DNA of 64,000 nt from the NCBI GenBank assembly GCA_021792135.1, contig JAJYVF010000004.1:1-64000 (forward strand), read 5' to 3'. The stretch's first letter is position 1, and every line of letters begins with the position of its first letter. Below the pieces are notes generated by a model. It saw only the letters and a list, made by a program, of their open reading frames with translations. It did no database searches and was not told the DNA's origin. The position numbers were made by a program, and so were the translations under genes. This document shows positions 1 through 8,932 of the stretch, piece after piece. Source of the stretch: Acidobacteriota bacterium. Lineage in GTDB: Bacteria; Acidobacteriota; Terriglobia; Terriglobales; Acidobacteriaceae.

Positions 1-2
1 CC

Positions 3-715
3 GTCTCGCTCTCTCAGCTGACCCCCGCCAATCCCGACGACTCAACCCGCCAGGCGATCGAGGACTGGCACTACTGGCTCGCACAGGGATACTGCTTCTG
101 ATCTGTGCATGCCTGCCGAAAGCTCACGGAAGGTCATGGCACGAAGCGGCCCGCCGTAGACATCGTCAGATTGCGATCAGCGATTTTATCAGTGCGGGTG
201 AGTGGCTTGTGTCCAACGCTATAACCTCGCCGCGTCTACTCGGGATATTTGGGGGATCCAACGCGGGCCTATTGGTAGGTGCTGCAATCACTCAACGACC
301 GGATCTCTTCCAAGCCGCACTTTGCATCTCTCCCCTTCTCGATATGGTGCGCTATGAATCGTTCGACGACGCGACGAAATGGCGGCACGAATATGGAACC
401 GTCAATGACAGAGAAGATTTCGCTGCTCTTTATTCCTATTCTCCCTACCATCGAATAGAAACTGAGGTGGACTATCCGTCCACGATGTTTGTAACCGGCG
501 ATCTCGATGATAAATGCAATCCTGCACATGTCCGCAAGATGGTTGCGCTGTTGCAGGCGCGACCACCTCAACGGAACGCGATCATCGTAGATTACAGTCG
601 CGAGAGAGGACATTCTCCTGTCCTACCGCTGTCAGTGCGCATCGAAGCGTTGGCGAGACGTATCGCGTTTCTTTGCCAGGAACTCGGCATGGAGATACCT
701 TCTGGAGGTTTCTGA
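3..715 (+). pseudogene. S9 prolyl-oligopeptidase-type serine peptidase, C-terminal part, frameshifted; 5' end outside window
   Basis: This is the catalytic alpha/beta-hydrolase end of a prolyl-oligopeptidase-family peptidase. From about base 101 to the stop at 713-715 one frame carries Ser in GGSNAGLL, Asp in GDLDDKCNP and His in RERGHSP. The preceding homologous stretch (ending WLAQGYCF, stop at 99-101) is in another frame. The gene is therefore broken by a net one-base shift near 95-101, or there is a sequence error. A GTG at 209 could start a short product, but that would omit the start of the catalytic domain. The TGA overlaps the ATG of the lasso B2 gene by one base, so the two are translationally coupled. 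Peptidases of this class recur in lasso-peptide clusters; the substrate is unknown. Confidence 0.72.
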
Positions 716-1092
716 TGACCAGACTGTTATTCGAGAGTTATTTACTTTTGATTGGGATCGAAGTGATGCTGCGCCGCGCCGATCTCTCCGCAATTCATGC
801 CCGGGTTCGAGACCAGCAGATCTCATTTAGACAGAATCGGCCCGGTCTGGCATTCACGGACATCTCTTCTGCTGTCGATCTAGCCTGTGCATTGTTTCCA
901 AAGCGCGTGCTATGTCTACAACGCGCTGTCGCCACAACTATTGTGCTGCGGAGACATGGGTTTCCAGCTGACATGTTGATTGGCGTGCAGCTCATTCCAT
1001 TCAAGTCCCACGCATGGGTTGAGATCGATGATCAAGTTGTGAACGACAAGCCTTACATGCGCGACATTTATCGAGTGATTGATCATTGCTGA
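715..1092 (+). CDS. Lasso peptide biosynthesis B2 protein (McjB-type transglutaminase-like leader peptidase)
   Basis: This 125-residue protein matches the stand-alone B2 domain that cleaves the leader from a lasso precursor. The cysteine-protease triad is visible: Cys67 in RVLCLQRA, His99 in FKSHAWVE and Asp111 in QVVND. The start is ATG at 715, overlapping the upstream stop as TGATG; longer readings would run through the peptidase gene in another frame. B2 proteins need a small RRE (B1, PqqD-like) partner to bind the leader. None lies between here and the precursor, so it is probably upstream of the window. The next gene, the cyclase, begins 13 bases downstream. Confidence 0.88.
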   Translation: MTRLLFESYLLLIGIEVMLRRADLSAIHARVRDQQISFRQNRPGLAFTDISSAVDLACALFPKRVLCLQRAVATTIVLRRHGFPADMLIGVQLIPFKSHAWVEIDDQVVNDKPYMRDIYRVIDHC

Positions 1093-1105
1093 TAAGGAGA
1101 TGGTA

Positions 1106-3052
1106 ATGAGTATCATCTTCGGAATCCGGAAGCCTATGGGATGTCCCATACACTCCCGAGAACTGGAAGCAAGAGCGACCGCCACGGCTCGGTATGCCCT
1201 TGACGGAACATTCGTGCGAACTGATGGGCCAATCGGAATGGGTTTTCAGCCCTTCCACACCCATGTGCGCTCAAAGCTTGAGGCACAACCGCTCAAAGAC
1301 TGTAGCGGCAATCTACTGGTGTTAGATGGCAGGCTAGACAATTGGCAGCACCTCCGCAATATTCTTCGTATTGAGGATCGCGACGTCTCCGACTCAGCGC
1401 TCATATTAGCAGCATTTCGACGTTGGGGAGAGGATTGCTTCTCAAGACTGATCGGCGACTGGGCGATAGCTCTTTGGTCTCACCAGCTCTGCACACTCTA
1501 TTTGGCGAGAGATCATGCAGGCACACGGACACTTTATTTCTGCAGTACTAGAGAAGCGGTCGGCTTCGCCACCTATTTGGAGACTCTTCTTGCTGGCGGC
1601 GAACAATATGGTCTCGACAAGAAGTATGCTGCTCGGTTCCTTACGCATCAGCCAATCGGAGAGTTAACGCCGTATGACGGGATAAGGGCTGTCCCTCCGG
1701 CTCATTACCTCATAATAAGCAATGACTGCCTACGCGCCAGGTCACATTGGAACTCGATCAGCAGTGTTCAGACTCGCTACAGGCAGAGCAGCGAGTATCA
1801 GGACCACTTCATGGAACTCCTCTCAACCTCGTTATCTCGGAGAACCAGCGAAGGAGCCCCCATCATTGCGCACCTCAGCGGCGGGATGGACTCCACGTCG
1901 CTTGTTTGCCTTTCAGATCATATAAGAACAACTCAGAGCCACGATGCGGAGCTTCTCGATACGCTTTCCTATTACGATGATACGGAGCCAGGCTGGAACG
2001 AAAAGCCTTACTTCTCGCTCGTAGAGGCAAGGCGCAAGAAGACGGGGATTCACATTGCCACTTCGGCGGGCGAGCGCGCTTTCCAGGTCTTAGATCCAGC
2101 CGAGGGCACCTACTGTTTCCCAGGAGACGACAATGGATCCCTCGTGCAAGAGCGTATTTTTGAGGAGTCCACCAACGGTAAGGGGTACAGGGCGGTAATC
2201 TCCGGAATTGGCGGCGATGAACTCCTGGGAGGAGTGCCAACGCCATATCCAGAACTCGCGGATTATATGGTGACCGGGCATATTGCGCGATTATTACGGC
2301 AGGCTATGAAATGGGCTCTCGCCAGTCGGAGGCCAGCCGTCGAACTCTTAGTCGATACTGCCAAATTCGCGTTTGGCCTATATAGCGGCAGACGCTTGGA
2401 CGATTATATGGAACCACCGTGGATCACCGCGTCTCTACGTAGGCAACGCACCGGCCGAGATACTCAGTTGCAAAGTGACCCGAGAAGGTTTGGCCGGCGG
2501 CCGAGTGCGGTGAGCAGCGGGCTAGCCTGGTGGCTCGTTATGGAGACGCTACCGCACAGGCAACCGAGAGTTCTTTCCAGGCTTGAGTATCGCTATCCAT
2601 ATCTCGATCGTGACCTTGTGAACTATCTCTTTAGCCTACCTCGCGAAGAGCTCCTCCGTCCCGGCGAGCGCCGCTCATTGATGCGTGCCGCTTTGGCTGA
2701 TATCGTTCCTCAGGAGATTCTGAATCGGAGACGCAAGGCTTACTTAATTCGCGGGCCTATTGCCTCCTTACAGGCTGCTAAAGCCGCGATTTTGGAGCTG
2801 TTCACGGACCCGCTAACAGCTCAATGGGATCTTATAGATCCGGCGGTCTTCAAGAGACAAGTTGACTGCACAACGCGACGAGCAGATCCCCAATGGTGGG
2901 CGAGCATCACAAACACCATCAGTATGGAATTGTGGCTCCGAGCGTCGCCTTCCTACACTTCGAGTGCGGTGCGCATTCCCGCGACCCAAGACCTGCTTCA
3001 TACACATTGGAGCAAACGAGATCCATGCAAGTCAGGTTGCTCGTTGACTTGA
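1106..3052 (+). CDS. Lasso peptide macrolactam synthetase (asparagine-synthetase-like C protein)
   Basis: This 648-residue protein has a class-II glutaminase-like N-terminal domain (about 1-200) and an asparagine-synthetase ATP-pyrophosphatase domain with the PP-loop SGGMDS at 258-263. In lasso clusters this enzyme adenylates an Asp/Glu side chain and closes the isopeptide ring on the N terminus of the core. The N terminus reads MSIIFG, with Ser where glutamine-dependent enzymes have catalytic Cys2. Glutaminase activity is thus lost, as expected for lasso cyclases. The ATG at 1106 was chosen because AAGGAG lies eight bases upstream; ATG at 1100 is too close to it. It sits between the B2 protease and the candidate precursor. 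Confidence 0.9.
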   Translation: MSIIFGIRKPMGCPIHSRELEARATATARYALDGTFVRTDGPIGMGFQPFHTHVRSKLEAQPLKDCSGNLLVLDGRLDNWQHLRNILRIEDRDVSDSALILAAFRRWGEDCFSRLIGDWAIALWSHQLCTLYLARDHAGTRTLYFCSTREAVGFATYLETLLAGGEQYGLDKKYAARFLTHQPIGELTPYDGIRAVPPAHYLIISNDCLRARSHWNSISSVQTRYRQSSEYQDHFMELLSTSLSRRTSEGAPIIAHLSGGMDSTSLVCLSDHIRTTQSHDAELLDTLSYYDDTEPGWNEKPYFSLVEARRKKTGIHIATSAGERAFQVLDPAEGTYCFPGDDNGSLVQERIFEESTNGKGYRAVISGIGGDELLGGVPTPYPELADYMVTGHIARLLRQAMKWALASRRPAVELLVDTAKFAFGLYSGRRLDDYMEPPWITASLRRQRTGRDTQLQSDPRRFGRRPSAVSSGLAWWLVMETLPHRQPRVLSRLEYRYPYLDRDLVNYLFSLPREELLRPGERRSLMRAALADIVPQEILNRRRKAYLIRGPIASLQAAKAAILELFTDPLTAQWDLIDPAVFKRQVDCTTRRADPQWWASITNTISMELWLRASPSYTSSAVRIPATQDLLHTHWSKRDPCKSGCSLT

Positions 3053-3092
3053 CTTGTACGGATAAATCCAACCAGAAATGAGGACCAATACA

Positions 3093-3236
3093 ATGCGTTA
3101 CACATCTCCACAGCTTTTGACAACCTATCCCGCGATCGCCCGCATCCAGAGCCTTGGCTCCTTCAAGTCGATCCAAGCAGTGGACAACGGCGCTCCAGGC
3201 CTCAACAGCAATACGGCGTACGAGGCAGACGAGTAA
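3093..3236 (+). CDS. Candidate lasso peptide precursor (47 aa)
   Basis: A 47-codon ORF starts 40 bases after the cyclase stop and ends just before a strong hairpin. Its N terminus contains Tyr3-x-x-Pro6-x-Leu8, the YxxPxL leader motif recognised by the RRE of lasso pathways. The C terminus is hydrophilic and ends AYEADE. The usual leader Thr at -2 followed by Gly1 is not seen. Asp31 could be the ring acceptor if the core starts at Ser23, Phe24 or Lys25 (9-, 8- or 7-residue ring). Glu44 would fit a start at Gly36 but leaves only three tail residues. The role is inferred from position and leader motif; the core boundary is undecided. Confidence 0.72.
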   Translation: MRYTSPQLLTTYPAIARIQSLGSFKSIQAVDNGAPGLNSNTAYEADE

Positions 3237-3260
3237 GCCTGACGTCGCACTGCATACAAA

Positions 3261-3302
3261 TACAACCGGACCCGGAGTAAAGACACAACGGGTCCGGTTG
3301 TA
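3261..3302. terminator. Strong hairpin between the convergent lasso operons
   Basis: A perfect 14-bp inverted repeat (arms 3261-3274 and 3289-3302, the left arm starting TACAACCGGACCCG) encloses a 14-base loop. It lies 24 bases after the precursor stop and 37 bases from the 3' end of the convergent isopeptidase gene. It could terminate either operon or stabilise the 3' end of the precursor mRNA. There is no long U tract. Confidence 0.7.
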
Positions 3303-3339
3303 GTCTCTATCTGCAATGCCCACTTGAATCGGGCCGCGA

Positions 3340-5637
3340 TCATTTCCGCCAAGCCGACGTTCCTGCCGCATCGTCTTGCACACCTCGCATCACGCGCCAT
3401 CGATCATATTGAGTGACATCTTCCGGCTGGGGCCTCTCGTATCCTTGCAGCCAGAACCGATACCAATCGACGTTTCGTTGCAAAGAAGCCAATCTAGCAC
3501 GCGGGTGGTCCAGTTGGTGCTCCTCAGTGGGGTAGTAATACAGTTCCACAGGCCTCTTCAAGCGGCTTAAACCGACAACTGTCTCAAATCGGACGGCAAG
3601 ATTTAGCGGAATAGTCATCTGCGTGTCGTACTGCGTACCATAGCCCATCGTCTCCAACAACAGAGGAGTATGAATCTTCTCGAGATTAAACGATAGCGAA
3701 TATGTCTCCCAATTACGCAATGATTGGCCATATGGCGGACCACCATATAGACTCTCAAAGCTCTGCGCCATTGAAGGCGAGAAATTCAGCCAATATTCGC
3801 TCAGATTATATTGGATGTTGTCCGCAGTTGTTGCCGCACGAAAATGGTTCCTTGAGTGGGCGAGGATGAACTCAGTAAGCCATCCAGTATGGCTATACCC
3901 GATAATGCCAATCCGTTTGGGATCTATGATTCCCATCCTGTCCAGCGCCGAGATTGCGCTGTCCCATTTGTCCATGTTGAACTCTGCTTCCCCTATACCC
4001 CCGGGGTACCCCTTAGGGTAGTGTTCTGGATCGTCAGTGGCGGTACCCCCTCGCGGCGGCGTTTCAACAAGGTACATGATTCCGCTGTCCGCGAGGGGTT
4101 GTGGCGCAAAGGAAGGGTAATGAGTCCAGCCGCTATCACAAAAAAAGTCGCTTTGCACCGGCTTCGTTCCTATGACCAGCGGATATCTTGTGCCGACAAC
4201 ATAATTCGGCGGCATAAACAACAGGCCTGTCACCGCGACTCCTGTCGAAGTCTCCCAGCGGATTTGCCGTGTAGGTGCAACCTGAAGTAGCTGGAATTGC
4301 GGGTTCAGGGCGGTCAGCACCTCCATTCGCCCGCCTGGGATGTATCTGAAGATTTCAGGGGGAGTTGCAGGATCCTGGTAGTCACCTATCACACTGGTGC
4401 CGTCAGTCGCCATATGCACAAGATGGCTGCTGGCGGGGAATGGTAACTGTAGGCGAGATAGTTCATTCCACGCTCCGCCTCTGGAGACAAAAGTCGTGAT
4501 CGCGTCCTCGTTCGTCTGAACTAGCAGCTCTCCACTGCTTTTCCACAATAGAGGCTGATCGTTGATCGATGCCGGGTGCGCTGGAATTGTCGCGACTTGT
4601 TTTAGCGTTGGGTCGACCCAGAACAGGGAAAACTCCTGAGAAGGGTCTTTACGTTGCCTTATAGCATCGTCTTCCCACTTGCTGTTAATCGGCGCCGCTG
4701 CGGTCAGAACAAACGCCCTGCCGTCATTCGACCATAGTGGGATACTCATCGACCAGGCTGTACCTATTGGCACGGTGGCAACATTTGTCGCGAGATCCTC
4801 AAGCACAGTAACCTCAGGATCGTACCCTCTACCCATCATGGACTTGATTTGAGCACTGTCCCTCCATTCTGCGGACATTTCTGCGGCGTGCTCCAAATAT
4901 GAGAGTGTCAGATACCTGCCATTAGGAGAAAGGCTCAACCTAAGCGATAGGATATACGGAAAGTGTGTAAGCTCCCGGCTTGTAAATGGCGACATTAGCA
5001 TAAGCCTAATTGGCCTTTTCCAGACTCCGTCTCTGCCCTTACTCAGGACGTTTATGCTTCTGCGGGGAAACATTGAGGCCCTATCGTTTGCGAACGCAAT
5101 ACGATACCCAGATGCAATGGCGGCAGGATCCTGAGAGGGTGAGGGAGGGGGTATGTGTGCCACCTCTGTACCATAGACGACTCGATTACCCTTTCCATCT
5201 ACGCTGAACTCTCTCACGTCACCTGCTGACTCAAGAATCGTCTCTCGCGTATGTCGCACCACGTCGACAAGAACAATGGCTTTCGTGACTCTGTCGCTCA
5301 CAAGTACGGCTACATGTTTCCCGTCCTCCAGCCACTGTAATTGCGAGATGCCCTCCGCTCGAAAGACAACGCGATCCTTCTGTGTCATATCACCTGAGAG
5401 AGGAAGTATGTGGAGCTGTACGTCGTTGCGATTGGTCTTAAGATTAGGGGCCTGAACTAAGTAGGCCGCCAGCGACCCCTGCCTATTTATCGTTATTTCT
5501 CTTCTCATCGAGAGATCGCGAGGCACTCTCCGAATCTCGACACAATCGGCGGCCTCTATCGGCCGTTGTTGCGCCGGCAGCAGACTTATATGTAGGGCGC
5601 ATAATAAGATCCACATGGACCGTCTCCAGCTTGTCAT
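3340..5637 (-). CDS. Secreted S9-family hydrolase, lasso peptide isopeptidase-like
   Basis: This 765-residue protein has a signal peptide at about 1-22 (MTSWRR, then a hydrophobic stretch ending PAQ), a beta-propeller-like middle and a C-terminal alpha/beta-hydrolase domain. Nucleophile Ser582 is in GYSHTGWL and His707 in EEHQLDHP; the acidic residue is less clear. Lasso isopeptidases of the Atxe2 type have this layout and open the ring after uptake. Start 5637 was chosen because it gives a clean signal peptide and AAGGA lies eight bases upstream; ATG at 5697 in the same frame has no ribosome site. It follows the TonB-dependent receptor gene on the same strand and converges on the lasso operon. 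An ordinary exported peptidase is the alternative. Confidence 0.78.
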   Translation of the reverse strand: MTSWRRSMWILLCALHISLLPAQQRPIEAADCVEIRRVPRDLSMRREITINRQGSLAAYLVQAPNLKTNRNDVQLHILPLSGDMTQKDRVVFRAEGISQLQWLEDGKHVAVLVSDRVTKAIVLVDVVRHTRETILESAGDVREFSVDGKGNRVVYGTEVAHIPPPSPSQDPAAIASGYRIAFANDRASMFPRRSINVLSKGRDGVWKRPIRLMLMSPFTSRELTHFPYILSLRLSLSPNGRYLTLSYLEHAAEMSAEWRDSAQIKSMMGRGYDPEVTVLEDLATNVATVPIGTAWSMSIPLWSNDGRAFVLTAAAPINSKWEDDAIRQRKDPSQEFSLFWVDPTLKQVATIPAHPASINDQPLLWKSSGELLVQTNEDAITTFVSRGGAWNELSRLQLPFPASSHLVHMATDGTSVIGDYQDPATPPEIFRYIPGGRMEVLTALNPQFQLLQVAPTRQIRWETSTGVAVTGLLFMPPNYVVGTRYPLVIGTKPVQSDFFCDSGWTHYPSFAPQPLADSGIMYLVETPPRGGTATDDPEHYPKGYPGGIGEAEFNMDKWDSAISALDRMGIIDPKRIGIIGYSHTGWLTEFILAHSRNHFRAATTADNIQYNLSEYWLNFSPSMAQSFESLYGGPPYGQSLRNWETYSLSFNLEKIHTPLLLETMGYGTQYDTQMTIPLNLAVRFETVVGLSRLKRPVELYYYPTEEHQLDHPRARLASLQRNVDWYRFWLQGYERPQPEDVTQYDRWRVMRGVQDDAAGTSAWRK

Positions 5638-5718
5638 CCACATTGTCCTTGATTGCTTGGGATCGATGATTTCCGACGTGCGTGAGTAACTGTGCATCGG
5701 GGAAAGGGCCGCTTCGGG

Positions 5719-8700
5719 CTAAAATATCAACTTGAGAGCAAATTGCATCGAGCGAGGTCCGCCTTGCTGGAATTGCGATGCTAATGTGCCTAGACTCTGG
5801 TTGAGCATTTTGGTGCTCTGACCAAATGTCAGATCCGTCAATCCAGAGTCAACATAGCCAAAGGTTGGATGGTTCAAGATGTTGAATGCTTCTGCGCGGA
5901 ATTGAAGGTTGAAGCGCTCATAGATATGAAACTCTCGCCTTGCCGCTAAATTGATCTCTGTCTCCCCAAATCCTCTTACGAAATTACGTGGTGCGTTCCC
6001 TGCGACAGTCCCTGACGCGGGAGTGAAGGCAGACTTATTGATCGCTTTTCCGCCAGGACATTTCCCTCCTGGAAGATTAGGGCATGAGGAGCCCCGGAGA
6101 TATAGCGGCTGACCAGCCACGAGATTCACGCCGCTGTAGTACTCCTGGCCTGTAGCTGTATTTGTTAGGTATGAGCCTCCGAGAGTTACAGGAAATGCGG
6201 TTCTTGCTATCATGCGGCCGTCCACTCCCCACTTGCCGCCAATACGTTTGAGGAGAGTGCTGTTGCTGGGAAAGGATATGTCCCAACTCAGCCCTGCTGA
6301 GAAACTGCTGCGCACGTCGAAATCCGAGTTTCCGCGCGCTAGCGGCACGACGGAGGCATTTGAGCCGAAGTCGATCGCATGGGACCACGTATACGCACCC
6401 AGTGCTTGAACACCTTTGGTCACCGCCCTCTGAAGCTGAACCTGGAGTGCTTGGTAGTTAGAAGTGACATTGTTCGGAAAGTAATTGATTGAGCCAAAGT
6501 TTGGATTCAGCTGTGTCAAGGTGAGTTGTTGCTCTCCAATCAATCGTCTGCCATTAGCGCCTATATACGATAGTGTGAATGACGCTGTACGAGTAACTGC
6601 TTGTTCGACACTAAGATTCCATTGCCATGTGTATGGCAACTGAAGGTGGCTTGGATATGCCGTGACTACACTACTCGTATAGGGAGGCGTAACCGACGGC
6701 CCAAATGCAAGCTGACTGGGAGTTATCGGGAGTGTCCCCCCCGAGGAAGAAGTTTGAGCACTAAAGCCAATGCCTGACCACCCGACAGATGTAGGCTCAT
6801 TTGCGGAGTCAAAGAAGATGCCGCCGCCCGCACGAACGACTGTTTGCCAATCCGGGTCGGCATGAGTTGCCCAAGCCATTCCGAGACGTGGAGCGAAGTT
6901 GTACCGATACGTATGCCAGAGTGGAGTTCCAAGCGGGGCTAGAGTAAGAGAACTCGGGTTACCAATATTGCCAGCCAGTGTGTAGGCGTCCTTTCCGTTC
7001 GCCCCCGTCGGAGGTGGATCTAGTTCCCACCGTAAGCCGAATGAAAGATGGAGTCTACCATTTACTCGCCATTCATCTTGAGCGAAAAGGGCCAGCTCGT
7101 TGAAGATGGGTTGAGATTGGATGCGCTGGAGAATTTCAAGGTACGAAGCACTGTTGTGGGCTACTGAACTAGCGCTTAGATACTCTCCTAACACGAGTGG
7201 CGAAGATGGAGTGGTAGTGGCTATGAGCCTCCGATAGTCTCCTCCAAATGAAATCTGATGATGTCCTGACGAGATGCTAGTTGTATCGTTGATATTCCAC
7301 TGGCTTAACTGGTTATTTGAGTCTTGATACGTTAGCGTACTGAGTCCGATGCCAGAGATGTAGAGAAGTATGTACGGCTGCGGACTGCTGTACCCAGCGA
7401 TACCCATCGTACTTGGAAGGTTGATAGGGGTCGCACCGCCAAAAGAGTCGATACTACCTGTCAAGGATGCAGACGACTTGGCATATCCCATGCGCACGTC
7501 GGTCGCTATCGTATCTGTCACTTGGCCGGTGAAGCCAAGGGTATACGTAGATGCATTGTTCGCGAGTTCACTTAATGCGGACAGTGAGCGCGTATCTGTC
7601 GAAGTTGGAGTATAGCCGTATCTGAAAAATAGCGCTGCCTTTGGTGTAAGGTGTTGGTCAACTCGTAAACTCGTTGAATCGATGCGGCTTGGTATCGAAT
7701 AAGAGCTGATGAACTGAGCAAGACTGGGACTTCCCGAGGTTCCATAGTCCGTGCCATTCTGCAGTGGAAAAGCATTCAGAATAGGCTGCAACGCAGGAGC
7801 CGCTAGCTGACGCATAAACGTATCAGGCACATAGAGGGTTTGAGCAGCTTGAGGTTGTGTCAACCTCAACCCTTCATAAGATGCAAAGAAAAATGTATCC
7901 TTTCTTCCGTCATATATCCGCGGTAGGCGGATGGGTCCTCCCAGTGTGCCGCCGAAGTCGTTCTGACGTAATGCGGCTTCTGGTTTTCCATAAAGGTCAT
8001 TAAACCAATCGTTAGCGTCAAAGTAATTGTTACGCAGATAGTCAAAGGCGCTGCCGTGAACTTCGTTCGTTCCCGAGCGAGTTATGAATGAGAACTGTCC
8101 GCCCGGCGTACGACCATAGGCAGCCGAATATGTTGAGCTTTGAACTCGGAATTCTTGTAGTGCGTCTACCGAGATGATGCTTTGTGTTGTTCCTAATGCA
8201 GTCGACGCACTGAGCGATCCGCTGGCCCCAGGAGTCGATTGGCCTGACCCATTACCGGGACTTATGTTGGCACTGACGCCGTCGACAGTATAGTAATTGG
8301 ATTCCGTTCGCTGTCCGTTTACACTGAAATCACCATTGTTTCCAACAGCAGATTGAGCCTGAGGGCTTTGTGTTATAATGCCAGGGGTCATTGCGATGAG
8401 ATCTTGGAATGATCTGCCGTTTAGCGGAATGTTCTCGACAAACTTCTGGTCAATGACCGTCCCTACGGATGCATCTGTTGTATTGATCGTTAGACCGCTG
8501 CCATCTACCGTCACTGTTTGTGCTGACGGGCCCACCTTTAGCTTAATGTCAAGGTGCTTCTCATCACCCACGTTCAAGACGATGCTGTTGACGGTAAGGT
8601 CGGCGAAACCTGCCTTTGACAGTGTCAGGTCGTAGTGTCCAGGTTTTAAGAATGGAAAGTTGGCGCTTCCCAATGTGCTGCTGAGCGCAGTCTGCTGCTG

Positions 8701-8886
8701 AGTTGTGTCACGGTTGCGTAGAGTTGCTATTGCGTCGGAAATGACCGCACCAGAAGTGTCTGAGACAGTGATATTTAGGCTAGCTGAACTCGCGTCGGCG
8801 AAAGCCATGGACGAAGCACCGCAACACAGCGAGAGTACGCACATCGAGGAAACAAGTCTGCGAACAAGTACTTCAAAGTAAGACAT
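5719..8886 (-). CDS. TonB-dependent receptor with N-terminal carboxypeptidase-regulatory-like domain
   Basis: This 1055-residue outer-membrane protein has a signal peptide at about 1-30, then a carboxypeptidase-regulatory-like beta-sandwich (about 35-115), a plug region and a large beta-barrel ending in Phe (ALKLIF), the usual outer-membrane insertion signature. This Oar-like form is abundant in Acidobacteria. It lies between the sigma-factor fusion gene (46 bases upstream) and the isopeptidase-like gene on the same strand. In proteobacterial lasso clusters the receptor next to the isopeptidase imports the lasso peptide. Import of the product of the neighbouring cluster is inferred here. Confidence 0.9.
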   Translation of the reverse strand: MSYFEVLVRRLVSSMCVLSLCCGASSMAFADASSASLNITVSDTSGAVISDAIATLRNRDTTQQQTALSSTLGSANFPFLKPGHYDLTLSKAGFADLTVNSIVLNVGDEKHLDIKLKVGPSAQTVTVDGSGLTINTTDASVGTVIDQKFVENIPLNGRSFQDLIAMTPGIITQSPQAQSAVGNNGDFSVNGQRTESNYYTVDGVSANISPGNGSGQSTPGASGSLSASTALGTTQSIISVDALQEFRVQSSTYSAAYGRTPGGQFSFITRSGTNEVHGSAFDYLRNNYFDANDWFNDLYGKPEAALRQNDFGGTLGGPIRLPRIYDGRKDTFFFASYEGLRLTQPQAAQTLYVPDTFMRQLAAPALQPILNAFPLQNGTDYGTSGSPSLAQFISSYSIPSRIDSTSLRVDQHLTPKAALFFRYGYTPTSTDTRSLSALSELANNASTYTLGFTGQVTDTIATDVRMGYAKSSASLTGSIDSFGGATPINLPSTMGIAGYSSPQPYILLYISGIGLSTLTYQDSNNQLSQWNINDTTSISSGHHQISFGGDYRRLIATTTPSSPLVLGEYLSASSVAHNSASYLEILQRIQSQPIFNELALFAQDEWRVNGRLHLSFGLRWELDPPPTGANGKDAYTLAGNIGNPSSLTLAPLGTPLWHTYRYNFAPRLGMAWATHADPDWQTVVRAGGGIFFDSANEPTSVGWSGIGFSAQTSSSGGTLPITPSQLAFGPSVTPPYTSSVVTAYPSHLQLPYTWQWNLSVEQAVTRTASFTLSYIGANGRRLIGEQQLTLTQLNPNFGSINYFPNNVTSNYQALQVQLQRAVTKGVQALGAYTWSHAIDFGSNASVVPLARGNSDFDVRSSFSAGLSWDISFPSNSTLLKRIGGKWGVDGRMIARTAFPVTLGGSYLTNTATGQEYYSGVNLVAGQPLYLRGSSCPNLPGGKCPGGKAINKSAFTPASGTVAGNAPRNFVRGFGETEINLAARREFHIYERFNLQFRAEAFNILNHPTFGYVDSGLTDLTFGQSTKMLNQSLGTLASQFQQGGPRSMQFALKLIF

Positions 8887-8932
8887 AGATCTCCTAAAGG
8901 CTGTGAAAGCCGCAAGTGAAGGGTGCTAGTCG

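Noticed and set aside
1-101. End of an independent gene upstream of the peptidase
   Set aside because: The frame ending at 99-101 reads as the natural upstream continuation of the peptidase (VSLSQLTP, then WLAQGYCF), so it was treated as the same gene with a frameshift.
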